Shown here: positions 56,345 to 64,000 of the stretch, piece by piece | How positions within the stretch are numbered: the first letter of the stretch is position 1 | Layout of the letters: each line of letters starts with the position of its first letter | The notes under the pieces: model-generated | The model's database searches: none | Told to the model about the DNA's origin: nothing | The model's input: the letters and a program-made list of their open reading frames with translations, nothing else | Assembly (NCBI RefSeq): GCF_009739515.1 | Contig: NZ_CP046535.1 | Location: 3,581,501 to 3,645,500 of the forward strand | Reading direction: 5' to 3' | DNA from: Sphingomonas profundi | GTDB lineage: Bacteria > Pseudomonadota > Alphaproteobacteria > Sphingomonadales > Sphingomonadaceae | DNA: 64,000 bases | Made by a program: the position numbers and the translations under genes

Positions 56345-56414
56345 GGGCACATGCGAACAACTCCGCTCCACCCCCGCAGGCAATTGCGGCTGGGGCACAA
56401 CAGAGGACCTCTTC

Positions 56415-58271
56415 ATGAAACGCATCATTCTCGGTTCGGTTTCGTCGCTGGCGCTCATGCTGTCGGCAGGTACGGCGATGGCGCAGAGCAGCGGCAACAC
56501 CGCCACGATCAACCAGCAGGGCGCATCACAGTCCGCAACGACTGATCAGACCGCGGCGCGCCTGTCCACGGCGACGACCACGCAGTCGGGCGCCAGCAAC
56601 TCGGCCGGCACCACCCAGGCCGGCGGCGACAGCCTGTCCGTGATCACGCAGAGCGCGACCGGCAACGGCGCGACCGCCACCGTCAACCAGAACCGCTCGC
56701 AGACCCTGTTCCCGCGCCAGAACAACGATAACGGGCCGAGCAACTCCTCGCGGATCACGCAGGATGCCGCAGCCGAGGATGCGAGCGCCAGCCTGACACA
56801 GATGGGCGAGCTCAACCAGTCGACCATCAGCCAGAGCGGCGGCGCGACCGCCACCACCTCGCAGACCGGCATCGCGAACGAATCGACGACGCGGCAGACC
56901 GCCGACGGTGCCAGCGCCACCGTGATCCAGGCCGGCGATCCGGCGGCGGGCGGCCCGGGCGTGGGCTTCGGCGACAACCGCTCCCGCGTGACGCAGAATG
57001 CCGCCGCGAGCGCCTTCGTGTCGCAGACCAACACCAACGTGCCCGACGGCTCGCCGACCAACGAGTCGACGATCATGCAGAGCGGCGACGGTTCGCAGGC
57101 CATCACGCTGCAGAGCGGCGACAACAATGTCGCCGACGTGACGCAGGACGGGGAGGACAATTACTCTCTCGTCGATCAGCTCTCCAATGGATCGAGCGCG
57201 ACCGTTGTGCAGAGCAGCGACGAGAACGTCTCGCTGATCACCCAGCGCGGCACGGGCACGGCCTCCGTTACGCAAAGCGGCGGCAACACCCTCGGCAGCT
57301 TCGGCGGGCGCAACAACAATGTCGCGGTCGTCGATCAGCGGGCGAACGCACAGGGTGCCGAGGCCAACCTTACCCAGGATGGCGAGCTGAACCTCGCGAC
57401 GGTGACGCAGAACGGGCTGCGCACCAAGGCCACCGTCTCGCAGCAGGGCATCTACAACACCGCCGGCGTGACGCAGACCGGCCAGGATGCGACCGCCACC
57501 GTCACCCAGGGTGGTATTGCCGGCGGCGCCTATGGCGACAACGTGGCCTCGGTGAACCAGAGCGGGGCGAACACCACCGCCACCGTTAACCAGCAGGGCG
57601 GCCCGGCCTCGATCGGCCCGCGCTTCACCAACATCGCCACCGTCGATCAGAGCGGCGGCGGCAGCCTCGCCTCGGTTGCCCAGACCGGCGCCGGTCAGGG
57701 CGCCAACATCAGCCAGTCGGCGACCTCGTCGGATGCCTATGTGCTGCAGATCGGCGGTTCGGCGCCGGGCACGGCGGCGGACAACAATGCCGGCATCACG
57801 CAATCGGGCAACGAACAGCTCGCCGGCATCGGCCAGGGGGGCACCGGCAACACCGGCAGCATCAACCAGAGCGGCAACCGCAACGCGGCCGGCATCGGTC
57901 AGGCGCAGGCCACCGTCGGCAATCCCGAGGCGGTGCTGATGGGCAATCTCAGCAGCGTGAGCGCCACCGGCTTTGCCAGCGACAACAATGCGGGCATCAC
58001 GCAGAGCGGCGACGACAACCGCACGCTGGTGCTGCAGAGCGGCGACGGCAACACCGCCGGCGTGACCCAGGGCGGCACCAACAACCTCGTCCTCGTCACC
58101 CAGTCCGGCACAACCGGGCAGGCCTATGTCACCCAGGGCGGCACGAACAACGATGCGCTGGTGAACCAGTCCGGCACCGACGGGCAGGCCTATGTCAACC
58201 AGGGCGGCACGAGCAACGATGCGCTGGTGAACCAGGGCGGCACCGGCAACTACGCCGCCATCACCCAGTAA
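56415..58271 (+). CDS. Very large curlin-repeat protein (major curlin-like, 618 aa)
   Basis: This is a secreted amyloid fibre subunit. The Sec signal peptide (MKRIILGSVSSLALMLSAGT to AMAQ) is followed by roughly two dozen curlin repeats of about 22 residues with the Q-x-G-x2-N-x-A-x-V-x-Q strand-turn-strand pattern (e.g. TATVNQNRSQ, VADVTQDGEDN, ATVSQQGIYNTAGVTQTGQD). E. coli CsgA has five such repeats, so this is a strongly expanded form. The C-terminal repeats are nearly identical, and a 66-base unit is duplicated in the DNA. GAGGA precedes the ATG. Probably secreted through CsgG. Confidence 0.93.
   Translation: MKRIILGSVSSLALMLSAGTAMAQSSGNTATINQQGASQSATTDQTAARLSTATTTQSGASNSAGTTQAGGDSLSVITQSATGNGATATVNQNRSQTLFPRQNNDNGPSNSSRITQDAAAEDASASLTQMGELNQSTISQSGGATATTSQTGIANESTTRQTADGASATVIQAGDPAAGGPGVGFGDNRSRVTQNAAASAFVSQTNTNVPDGSPTNESTIMQSGDGSQAITLQSGDNNVADVTQDGEDNYSLVDQLSNGSSATVVQSSDENVSLITQRGTGTASVTQSGGNTLGSFGGRNNNVAVVDQRANAQGAEANLTQDGELNLATVTQNGLRTKATVSQQGIYNTAGVTQTGQDATATVTQGGIAGGAYGDNVASVNQSGANTTATVNQQGGPASIGPRFTNIATVDQSGGGSLASVAQTGAGQGANISQSATSSDAYVLQIGGSAPGTAADNNAGITQSGNEQLAGIGQGGTGNTGSINQSGNRNAAGIGQAQATVGNPEAVLMGNLSSVSATGFASDNNAGITQSGDDNRTLVLQSGDGNTAGVTQGGTNNLVLVTQSGTTGQAYVTQGGTNNDALVNQSGTDGQAYVNQGGTSNDALVNQGGTGNYAAITQ
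58116..58247 (+). repeat. Tandem duplication of a 66-base curlin unit
   Basis: Two consecutive 66-base units (58116-58181, 58182-58247) differ at 5 positions only; each encodes one 22-residue curlin repeat starting Gly-Gln-Ala-Tyr-Val. This is a recent in-frame duplication and a place where repeat number may vary among strains. Confidence 0.8.
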
Positions 58272-58279
58272 GGCCATGT

Positions 58280-58315
58280 CCGCGGCTCCCCCCCTTGGCC
58301 GGGGCGGGGCCGCGG
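58280..58315 (+). repeat. Long hairpin between the two curlin genes
   Basis: CCGCGGC/GCCGCGG starts a stem that continues through ten pairs (one G-T), one mismatch and four more pairs to a 6-base loop. There is no T-run. It occupies the same relative place as the hairpins before the first curlin gene and after the second. Confidence 0.55.
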
Positions 58316-58386
58316 CAGGTCGTTGCGACCGAACTGCCGTTCCCGACCATCCCGATCGTGAACGAACGAGAGACAAGGACAAGACC

Positions 58387-59886
58387 ATGAAGCGTCTCAT
58401 ACTCGCATCCGCTTCCGCCACCGCCCTGTTCGCGGCGAGCCCCGCGCTCGCGGCGAGCTCGACGAGCACGATCAACCAGAACGGCACCTCGAACAGCGCC
58501 ACGGCCGACCAGACCGGATCATCGAGCGACAGCAACTCGACGATCAGCCAGAACATCGCCGACACGAGCGGCGGCAACAACAGCGCCAGCGTCACGCAGA
58601 GCGACGTCGGCGTCGTCTACCACCCGGCCAACACCTCCACCGTGAAGCAGGAGGGCACCGGCAACGCCGCGACGGTGCTGCAGACCCAACGCATCGGCGC
58701 CTATTACAACTCGTCGTCGATCACCCAGATCGGCCAGGGCGCCGGCGCGGGCGGCGGCAGCGTGGCGGACGTGGCGCAATATGGCCACAACGATTCCACC
58801 GTGGACCAGTCCGGTATCCGCGCGACCGCGATCGTGCGGCAGGGCCTGAACGGCCAGCCGGTCGGCGGCAACACCTCGCTCGTCTCGCAGGACGATGACG
58901 ACAGCGTGTTCGTCGGCCAGAACGCCGTCGCGCCGCCGACTGTCGCGGGCAATTACGGCGGCAACAGCTCGGTCGTCATCCAGGGCCGCGGCGGCAACGC
59001 CGGCAATGTCGAGCAGAGCGGGCTCTTCGCCATCTCCACCCTGACGCAGTCGGGCGGGGCGTCGGCCGGCATCGTCCAGCACGGTGCGTTCAACGAGAGC
59101 GGCGTCTTCCAGATCGGTGACGGCGCCGCCGCGCAGGTGACGCAGACCGGCACCCGCAACCTGGCGGCGGTGGCCCAGAATGGCGACGGCAACTTCGCCG
59201 GCGTCTCGCAGAGCGGCACCGAAGGCACGGTACGCGTACTCCAGATCGGCGCCGACCAGACCGCCGGCGTCACCCAGAACACCACCGGAGACTCCAGCAG
59301 CCTCGTCGCCCAGCTGAACGGACCCGACAATATCGCCGGGATCGACCAGAGGGGCGACGACGTCCTCGCCGGCATCGTCCAGCTCGGCGGCGACAACACC
59401 GCCATGCTGACCCAGAACGCGCAGAGCAGCGCCGCCGGCATCGCCCAGATCGGCGCGTCGAACGTCGCCTCCGTCCAGCAGACGGGCGCGGCGAACATGG
59501 CCGGCGCCGGCCAATATGGCAGCGGCAACCGGGCCGGGCTGACGCAGAGCGGCACCGCCAACGCCGCCGGCGTGGTGCAGGCCGACGTGTTCGTCGTCGA
59601 TCTGGCGGCTGCCCTCAACGGCGACTTCCAGCCGCTGCTGGCCAATGCCCGGCAGGCCTACGACAATCAGGCCACCGTGGTGCAGGGCGGCACCAGCAAC
59701 GAGCTGCTGGCGCTGCAGAAGGGCAGCGACAATCTGGCGAGCCTGACGCAGACCGGCATCAACGGCTTCGTCTCCGTCATCCAGGGCGGCACCGACGGGT
59801 TCGCGCTGGTGAGCCAGGCCGGCACGGACAATCAGGCCCGCATCCTTCAGGGCGGATCGCTGAACGTGGCGGCGATCTACCAGTAA
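58387..59886 (+). CDS. Second large curlin-repeat protein (499 aa)
   Basis: This is an exported amyloid subunit paralogous to the preceding one. A signal peptide (MKRLILASASATALFAASPA to LAA) leads to about twenty 22-residue curlin repeats (STINQNGTSNSATADQTGSS, AAVAQNGDGNFAGVSQSGTE, AGLTQSGTANAAGVVQAD). One repeat is interrupted by a non-repeat insert (VFVVDLAAALNGDFQPLLAN) near residue 400. AAGGACAA precedes the ATG. Two big curlins in tandem suggest either a mixed fibre or condition-specific subunits. Confidence 0.92.
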   Translation: MKRLILASASATALFAASPALAASSTSTINQNGTSNSATADQTGSSSDSNSTISQNIADTSGGNNSASVTQSDVGVVYHPANTSTVKQEGTGNAATVLQTQRIGAYYNSSSITQIGQGAGAGGGSVADVAQYGHNDSTVDQSGIRATAIVRQGLNGQPVGGNTSLVSQDDDDSVFVGQNAVAPPTVAGNYGGNSSVVIQGRGGNAGNVEQSGLFAISTLTQSGGASAGIVQHGAFNESGVFQIGDGAAAQVTQTGTRNLAAVAQNGDGNFAGVSQSGTEGTVRVLQIGADQTAGVTQNTTGDSSSLVAQLNGPDNIAGIDQRGDDVLAGIVQLGGDNTAMLTQNAQSSAAGIAQIGASNVASVQQTGAANMAGAGQYGSGNRAGLTQSGTANAAGVVQADVFVVDLAAALNGDFQPLLANARQAYDNQATVVQGGTSNELLALQKGSDNLASLTQTGINGFVSVIQGGTDGFALVSQAGTDNQARILQGGSLNVAAIYQ

Positions 59887-59893
59887 GGCCGTC

Positions 59894-59920
59894 GCGGCCG
59901 GCTTCGGTGGAGCCGGCCGC
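59894..59920 (+). repeat. 10-bp hairpin after the second curlin gene
   Basis: GCGGCCGGCT and AGCCGGCCGC pair perfectly around a 7-base loop, 8 bases after the stop codon; there is no T-run. It is the third strong hairpin in the curli operon. Confidence 0.6.
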
Positions 59921-59953
59921 ATCCGCCCCGGGGGCACGAGAGGATCGAGGAAG

Positions 59954-60541
59954 ATGACGCGTTCGCTGGGATTTCTGATCGCCTTGGCCGGTATCGGCGC
60001 GATCGGGGCCGCCTGCCCGGCCGGGGCGGCGGCGGGCGGCGGCAGCGCCTATGTCGACCAGATCGGCGACGGCCATGTCGCGCGGATCGTCCAGTCCGGC
60101 GGGCAGGCGGTGGCCGAGATCCGCCAGGAGGGCGATCGCAACGAGGCGAACGTGACGCAGGCCGGCGCCGCCCACGCGACCTTGCACCAGGCCGGCACGC
60201 TGAACCGGGCGGAGGCGAACCAGTCGGGCAGTGCCGTGCTGCTGCTGAGCCAGTCCGGCATCGCCAACGTCGCCCGCGCCAGCCAGACCGCCGGCGACGC
60301 CGCGAGCTACGCGGCGATGCGCCAGACGGGCAGCGGCAACGCCATGACGCTGGCGCAGAACGGCGCGGCCAACCAGGCGACGCTGAGCCAGGCCGGTGAC
60401 GGCAACGCCATGACCGCCACGCAGAACGGGGCGGGCAACATGCTCGTCTGGAACCAGATCGGCAGCAACCTCGCCGATCTTGGCATCGTGCAGAGCGGGC
60501 AGCAGCAGATGACCGTCACGCAGACGGCGGCCGGCCGGTGA
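59954..60541 (+). CDS. csgB: CsgB-like minor curlin / nucleator
   Basis: This is a 195-aa exported curlin-repeat protein with about seven repeats (YVDQIGDGHVARIVQSGGQA, ATLHQAGTLNRAEANQSGSA, MTLAQNGAANQATLSQAGDG). The short size and the less regular, charge-bearing repeats resemble CsgB nucleators; assignment as nucleator rather than another subunit is by size and order only. GAGGAAG lies right before the ATG. Its TGA overlaps the GTG of the next frame. A signal peptide is visible (FLIALAGIGAIGAACPAGAA). Confidence 0.85.
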   Translation: MTRSLGFLIALAGIGAIGAACPAGAAAGGGSAYVDQIGDGHVARIVQSGGQAVAEIRQEGDRNEANVTQAGAAHATLHQAGTLNRAEANQSGSAVLLLSQSGIANVARASQTAGDAASYAAMRQTGSGNAMTLAQNGAANQATLSQAGDGNAMTATQNGAGNMLVWNQIGSNLADLGIVQSGQQQMTVTQTAAGR

Positions 60542-61279
60542 CCGGCTGGTGGGCCGCCGCGGCGCTCGCCGGGGCGGCCGTGCCCGCAGCGGAATCGCCG
60601 CAGGCGATTCCGCAGATCGCGCCGGCGGCCGCCCCGGCCGAGGATGCGCGATCGAGCCAGATCGGCACCGCCACCCGCGACGTTTCGGGCTCCGCCGATC
60701 CCGCCGCGCGCACCGCTCTGCCGCCGCCGCAGCTCGCCGCCCCGCGCGACGCGGCGGCGCCCGCAGCTGGTGCGCGAGACGCGCACGGCGCGCGGATCGA
60801 CCCAGCTGAGCAGCGGTCGGCCGAGCGCGCAGCCGCCCGCGCCGCTCTCCCGCCCGGCGGACGGGCGCACCGGCGCCGTCGCCCGGGTGTACGGGCGCGA
60901 TCGCTGCGATCCGGCGACCGGCGCGAAGACGGCCGCATGCCGCACCGTGATCGAGACGCGCAGCGCCAGCTTCCCGCCGCCGGACGCCGAGCCGCTCTCG
61001 GCGGAGCAGCGGTTGCTGGTGGAGCAGCGCGTGATCGCGCCGCGCGAGGCCGAGCGACGCGGCACCGCCGGCGACACGATCGCGCGCACGGCCGAGCGCC
61101 GGATCGCGCCGGCGGGCGCCGATGCGGATGCGGCGGCGATGCAGGGCCTCGCCTCCGTCGTGCTCGGCACCGCCACTCCGCCGCCGCCGAAGGCGGACGA
61201 TCCCGTCCAGGGCCTCACGCCCGAGCAGGCCGCCGCCGCCACCAGCGTGCTGGGCGCCATCCAGGGCACGTCGCCGTGA
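60538..61279 (+). pseudogene. Frameshifted gene in the curli operon (unknown exported protein)
   Basis: The coding signal changes frame. Codons from the GTG at 60538 (overlapping the csgB-like stop) read as a signal-like start (GWWAAAALAGAAVPAAES) and a Pro/Ala-rich region to about 60762. From there the sensible reading is one base on (PQLVRETRTARGSTQLSSGR, VARVYGRDRCDPATG, EAERRGTAGDTIARTAER) to the TGA at 61279, which the csgH-like GTG overlaps. Joining the frames gives ~246 residues. The cause may be a real one-base insertion in the GC-rich run, a sequencing error or recoding. No family is recognised; the two Cys in RDRCDPATGAKTAAC could pair. Confidence 0.65.
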
Positions 61280-61620
61280 CGGCGCTGCTGCTCGCCGCGC
61301 TGGCCGCCAGCCAGCCCGCGCCGCCGATCACCCTGATCGTGCTGCACGAGAAGGACATGCTGCGGCTGAACGTCGTCGGCCTCTCCCCGGCCAGCTATCG
61401 CGCCCGCTACACGCTGGAGGTGGCCGGGCAGGGGCCTTCGGGCGTGAACCGGACGAGCCAGAGCGGCGCCGCGACCCTGACGCCGGGCAAGCCGGCGACC
61501 TTGCTGAGCGTCGTGCTGGGCCGAGGCGGCGCGGGTCGCTGGACGGCGACCCTGGTCGTCACGCCCGCGGAGGGGGCGCCCTACCGCCAGCAGCGCGACT
61601 CGGCGGAATCGCAACCATAG
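61276..61620 (+). CDS. csgH: CsgH-like curli assembly/chaperone protein
   Basis: This is a 114-aa exported protein. It has a short hydrophobic N-terminus (TALLLAALAASQPAPP), then an all-beta domain (RLNVVGLSPASYRARYTLEV, SGVNRTSQSGAATLTPGKPA, GRWTATLVVTPAEGAPYRQQ) resembling the CsgH/CsgC-like immunoglobulin fold that blocks curlin aggregation in the periplasm of alphaproteobacteria. It lacks a Cys-x-Cys pair as expected for CsgH. GTG overlaps the previous TGA. Last gene of the curli operon. Confidence 0.78.
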   Translation: MTALLLAALAASQPAPPITLIVLHEKDMLRLNVVGLSPASYRARYTLEVAGQGPSGVNRTSQSGAATLTPGKPATLLSVVLGRGGAGRWTATLVVTPAEGAPYRQQRDSAESQP

Positions 61621-61726
61621 GTGCGATCCGGCTGGCGGTGCCCTTGTCCGCTGCTCTCGTCTGTCCGGCGTAACGAACGCGCCGGTCGCCGTTGAGTGGG
61701 GAGCAGACCCGCTCTGCCGTGACCGC

Positions 61727-62650
61727 TCAGTCGGCGCGCCAATGCTGCCGGCCGGCCCAGCTCTCCAGATCCACCGGATCGCGGCCCATCAGGTCGCGTG
61801 CGGCGGCGGGATCGCAGGCGAGCGGGGAGGAGGGCTGGGCGTTGTACCAGGCGTAGAGCCGGGCCATGCCGTCATAGACGCTCGCCGGCCTGACCTCGCG
61901 CGAGCCGGTGACGAGGGCCGACATGTCGGCGGCAAAGGTCTCCGGCGGCAGGCTGCGGAACGCGACGGGGCGGCCGAGCGCGCGGGCGAGGCGGATCGCC
62001 GTCTCCGCCCCGGCAAGCGCCTCCGGCCCGCCGATCGCGATCCGGGCATCGGTCAGCCCGTCCCGCTCCACGGCCGCCGCCATGCACGCGGCGACGTCGT
62101 CGATCGCGATCCACGAGATCGCCAGCGCGGGCGCGGCGGGATAGGCGAACACGCCGTCGCGGACGATCGCCGGCCGTGCCCACGGGCGCGTCAGATTGTC
62201 CATGAACACCATCGGGCGCAGACTGACGAAGGCGGCGCCGGCGCCGGCGAAAACCCGCTCGATCGCGCGCCGCCCGTCATGCCCGGCCACGCCCAGGTCG
62301 CGGTCGGCCACGAAGCAGCTTGTGTTGAACACGATGCGGCCGATGCCGGCGGCCTGCGCCGCTTCGGCGATCGCCCGCGCCATCGCCTCGGCCCGCGCGA
62401 CATCGTGGACGAACGGCAGGTGCAGCGCCAGCGCGTCATGCCCCGCCATCGCCGCCGCCATCCCGCCCGCGTCGCCGATGTCGGCGGCGGCGAGGGGCAC
62501 GCCGAGGTCGGCGGCCCTCGCCGATGCCGGATCGCGCACGCCGGCCGTCACCCGGTGGCCGCGGGCGCGCAGCGCGGCGATCAGCGGCCGCCCCTGGTCG
62601 CCGGTGCCGCCCAGCACGAAGACCCGCCGGGCGGCGGCGGCCGCCGCCAT
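61727..62650 (-). CDS. NmrA-like NAD(P)-binding reductase
   Basis: This is a 307-aa atypical short-chain dehydrogenase/reductase of the NmrA/HSCARG group. The N-terminal Rossmann motif RRVFVLGGTGDQGRPLIAAL (GGTGxxG) is followed by HRVTAGVRD, a central IGRIVFNTSCFVAD strand, SLRPMVFMDNL and the WIAIDDVAACMAAAV segment. Such proteins act as redox sensors or quinone/isoflavone-type reductases; the substrate here is unknown. The ATG shares one base with the stop of the TonB receptor gene upstream (TGATG), so they are co-transcribed. Confidence 0.9.
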   Translation of the reverse strand: MAAAAAARRVFVLGGTGDQGRPLIAALRARGHRVTAGVRDPASARAADLGVPLAAADIGDAGGMAAAMAGHDALALHLPFVHDVARAEAMARAIAEAAQAAGIGRIVFNTSCFVADRDLGVAGHDGRRAIERVFAGAGAAFVSLRPMVFMDNLTRPWARPAIVRDGVFAYPAAPALAISWIAIDDVAACMAAAVERDGLTDARIAIGGPEALAGAETAIRLARALGRPVAFRSLPPETFAADMSALVTGSREVRPASVYDGMARLYAWYNAQPSSPLACDPAAARDLMGRDPVDLESWAGRQHWRAD

Positions 62651-64000
62651 CAGTAGGTGAAGCCGAGCTCGACGCCGAAGGTGCGCCCCACCTCGCGGCT
62701 GCCGAACGAGAACGGCCCCGTGATGACCTTGCGATAGAGCCGGCCATCCTTGTGGAAGGCGTTCTGGGCGAACACCGAGAGCTTGGCCTTGCTGCGCGCG
62801 CCGACGCTCAGCTCGTAGCCGATCGAGGCGTCGAACGTGCCGTAATTGTCGATGAAGTCCCGGTTCAGGCCCAGCGTGTCCTTCACGATCGCGGTGGCGA
62901 ACTTGTCGGTCCACTTGTAGTTGGCGTTCGCCAGCAGCGTGTTGTCGCCGATCGGGATCGTCGCCTCGCCACCGATGCTGGTGGACCATTCCGGCGCGTA
63001 GCGCAGGTTGCGGAGCGCGCGGATATCGACGCCGCCCTGGATGAAACTGTCATATTTGGCGTCGAGATAGCCCGCGCTGCCACGGATGCGCAGCCAGTCC
63101 GTCATCGCCAGGTCCAGCTCCAGCTCGCCGCCGTTGATGGTCGCCTTGCCGGCATTCTCGACGAGCGTCTGGGTGACGGCCGGGTTCACCGGCGATGCGG
63201 TGATGACCTCCTCCTGCTTGTTCTTGTACTTGGTGTGGAAGCCGGTGAGGTTCAGGTGCAGGCGCCGCTCGATCAGGGTGGTGCGGATGCCGGCCTCGTA
63301 GCTGTCCACCGTCTCCGGCTCGTACGGCCCGATCGCGGTGATGACGGAGGCGCGGCTGTTCCACCCGCCGGAACGGTAGCCGCGCGACCAGCTGCCATAG
63401 ATCATCACGTCGGGCGTGAAGTGATAATCGAGGATGATGCGCGGGGTGAACTTCTTGAAGGTCACGTCCGGATCGCGGCAGCTGTCGAAGGCGGGGTTGG
63501 CGGTGAGGCTCGCATCCGGGCAGCGCGCCGTAACGGCGCCGGTGGCCGGGTTGCGGAACGTGATGTGGAACGCCTTCTTCTCGATCGTGTAGCGTCCGCC
63601 GACGGTCAGCCGCAGCCCCTTGGCGAGATCGAGATAGCCCTCGGCATAGGCCGCGTAGGCATCCAGCGCCTGCCCCGCGCTGAAATTCTGCGAGGGCGTA
63701 CCGTTCAGCAGCGCGATCTGCGGGTTCAGGTCGAAGGTGGAGCGCATGTAGTAGAGGCCGGCGACGAAGTTGAACGCGCCATCGAAGCTGCTGATCGCGC
63801 GCAGCTCCTGGCTGATCTGCTCGGCCTTCTGGTCGCGCATCGAGACGAAGATCGGCCGGCCGGGCAGGAAGTTGGCGCCGCCGGTATTCTCGATGTTCAG
63901 CGCATCCTTCTGGTGCATGTAGCCGGTGATCGATTCGATCGAGAGGCCGCCGAACTGCTTCTTCATGTTGAGGGCGGTGGCGATGCTCTCCAGCGAGGCG
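62650..64000 (-). CDS. TonB-dependent receptor, C-terminal part (cut by window edge)
   Basis: The last ~449 codons of an outer-membrane beta-barrel transporter are visible; plug, TonB box and signal lie beyond the right edge. The barrel is clear: alternating strands such as GLSIESITGY, LRLTVGGRYTIEKKAF, DVMIYGSWSRGYRSGGWNSR, VDSYEAGIRTTLIERRLHLN, and the terminal GRTFGVELGFTY ending in aromatic Tyr for BAM recognition. This pattern (YRSGG, YEAGIR) is typical of sphingomonad receptors for carbohydrates, siderophores or aromatic compounds. It is coupled to the NmrA-like gene; that hints at a catabolic substrate, not certain. Confidence 0.95.
   Translation of the reverse strand, partial: ASLESIATALNMKKQFGGLSIESITGYMHQKDALNIENTGGANFLPGRPIFVSMRDQKAEQISQELRAISSFDGAFNFVAGLYYMRSTFDLNPQIALLNGTPSQNFSAGQALDAYAAYAEGYLDLAKGLRLTVGGRYTIEKKAFHITFRNPATGAVTARCPDASLTANPAFDSCRDPDVTFKKFTPRIILDYHFTPDVMIYGSWSRGYRSGGWNSRASVITAIGPYEPETVDSYEAGIRTTLIERRLHLNLTGFHTKYKNKQEEVITASPVNPAVTQTLVENAGKATINGGELELDLAMTDWLRIRGSAGYLDAKYDSFIQGGVDIRALRNLRYAPEWSTSIGGEATIPIGDNTLLANANYKWTDKFATAIVKDTLGLNRDFIDNYGTFDASIGYELSVGARSKAKLSVFAQNAFHKDGRLYRKVITGPFSFGSREVGRTFGVELGFTY

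Noticed and set aside
58116-58247. Short regular repeats resembling a CRISPR array
   Set aside because: The units are contiguous, in frame and encode curlin repeats; there are no spacers.

Overview
The window is a chromosomal segment of a GC-rich (about 70 %) alphaproteobacterium, most likely Sphingomonas or a close relative in the Sphingomonadaceae. Supporting this are the gene contents and orders ftsK-lolA-xth-ribA and rsmB-rpe-heparinase-purH, a CrtZ-type carotenoid hydroxylase, exosortase-A-type polysaccharide genes, a TonB-dependent receptor and an expanded curli locus. I saw no rRNA, tRNA, insertion sequence, integrase or CRISPR array. Coding density is very high. Many neighbours overlap by 1-11 bases, and starts at GTG or TTG are common.

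Layout. 1-12 kb is housekeeping: the end of ftsK, lolA, a probable 34-codon gene, xth, ribA, an L,D-transpeptidase, then on the minus strand purH, heparinase-like, rpe, rsmB and a class A penicillin-binding protein. 12-20 kb is the accessory heart. A minus-strand operon holds a type III polyketide synthase, a SAM methyltransferase and a FAD oxidoreductase. A divergent SARP/BTAD-type regulator follows, with an 11-bp-period direct repeat ahead of its start. Convergent with it is a tightly overlapping trio of a 97-aa protein, a YcaO cyclodehydratase-family enzyme and TfuA. 20-38 kb holds a CDC48/VAT-like double AAA ATPase, a cyclophilin, MgtE, a DUF1489 protein, an RND efflux operon with a divergent LysR gene, a second LysR gene divergent from an aldo/keto reductase, a cyclic-nucleotide-domain/thioredoxin-reductase-like fusion, an acetyltransferase and a phosphomannose isomerase-like gene.

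38-54 kb holds a LexA-like S24 regulator divergent from two small genes, exosortase-A-associated glycosyltransferase and O-ligase genes, crtZ, sucC, etfB-etfA, two more cyclophilins, a PHB-depolymerase-type esterase, an ada/2OG-oxygenase/alkB alkylation-repair operon and a HerA-like ATPase. 54.8-61.6 kb is a curli (functional amyloid) operon: csgF, csgG, two very large curlin-repeat proteins, a CsgB-like protein, a frameshifted gene and a csgH-like gene, with strong hairpins in the gaps on either side of the two large curlins. The window ends with an NmrA-like reductase and a TonB-dependent receptor that runs off the right edge.

The features most worth attention are the YcaO/TfuA trio (its YcaO frame has no standard start codon before the conserved N-terminus), the adjoining type III PKS operon with its SARP-like regulator, and the curli operon with its hairpin series and broken gene. 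Product names rest on motifs read by eye from the translations; no database search was run.
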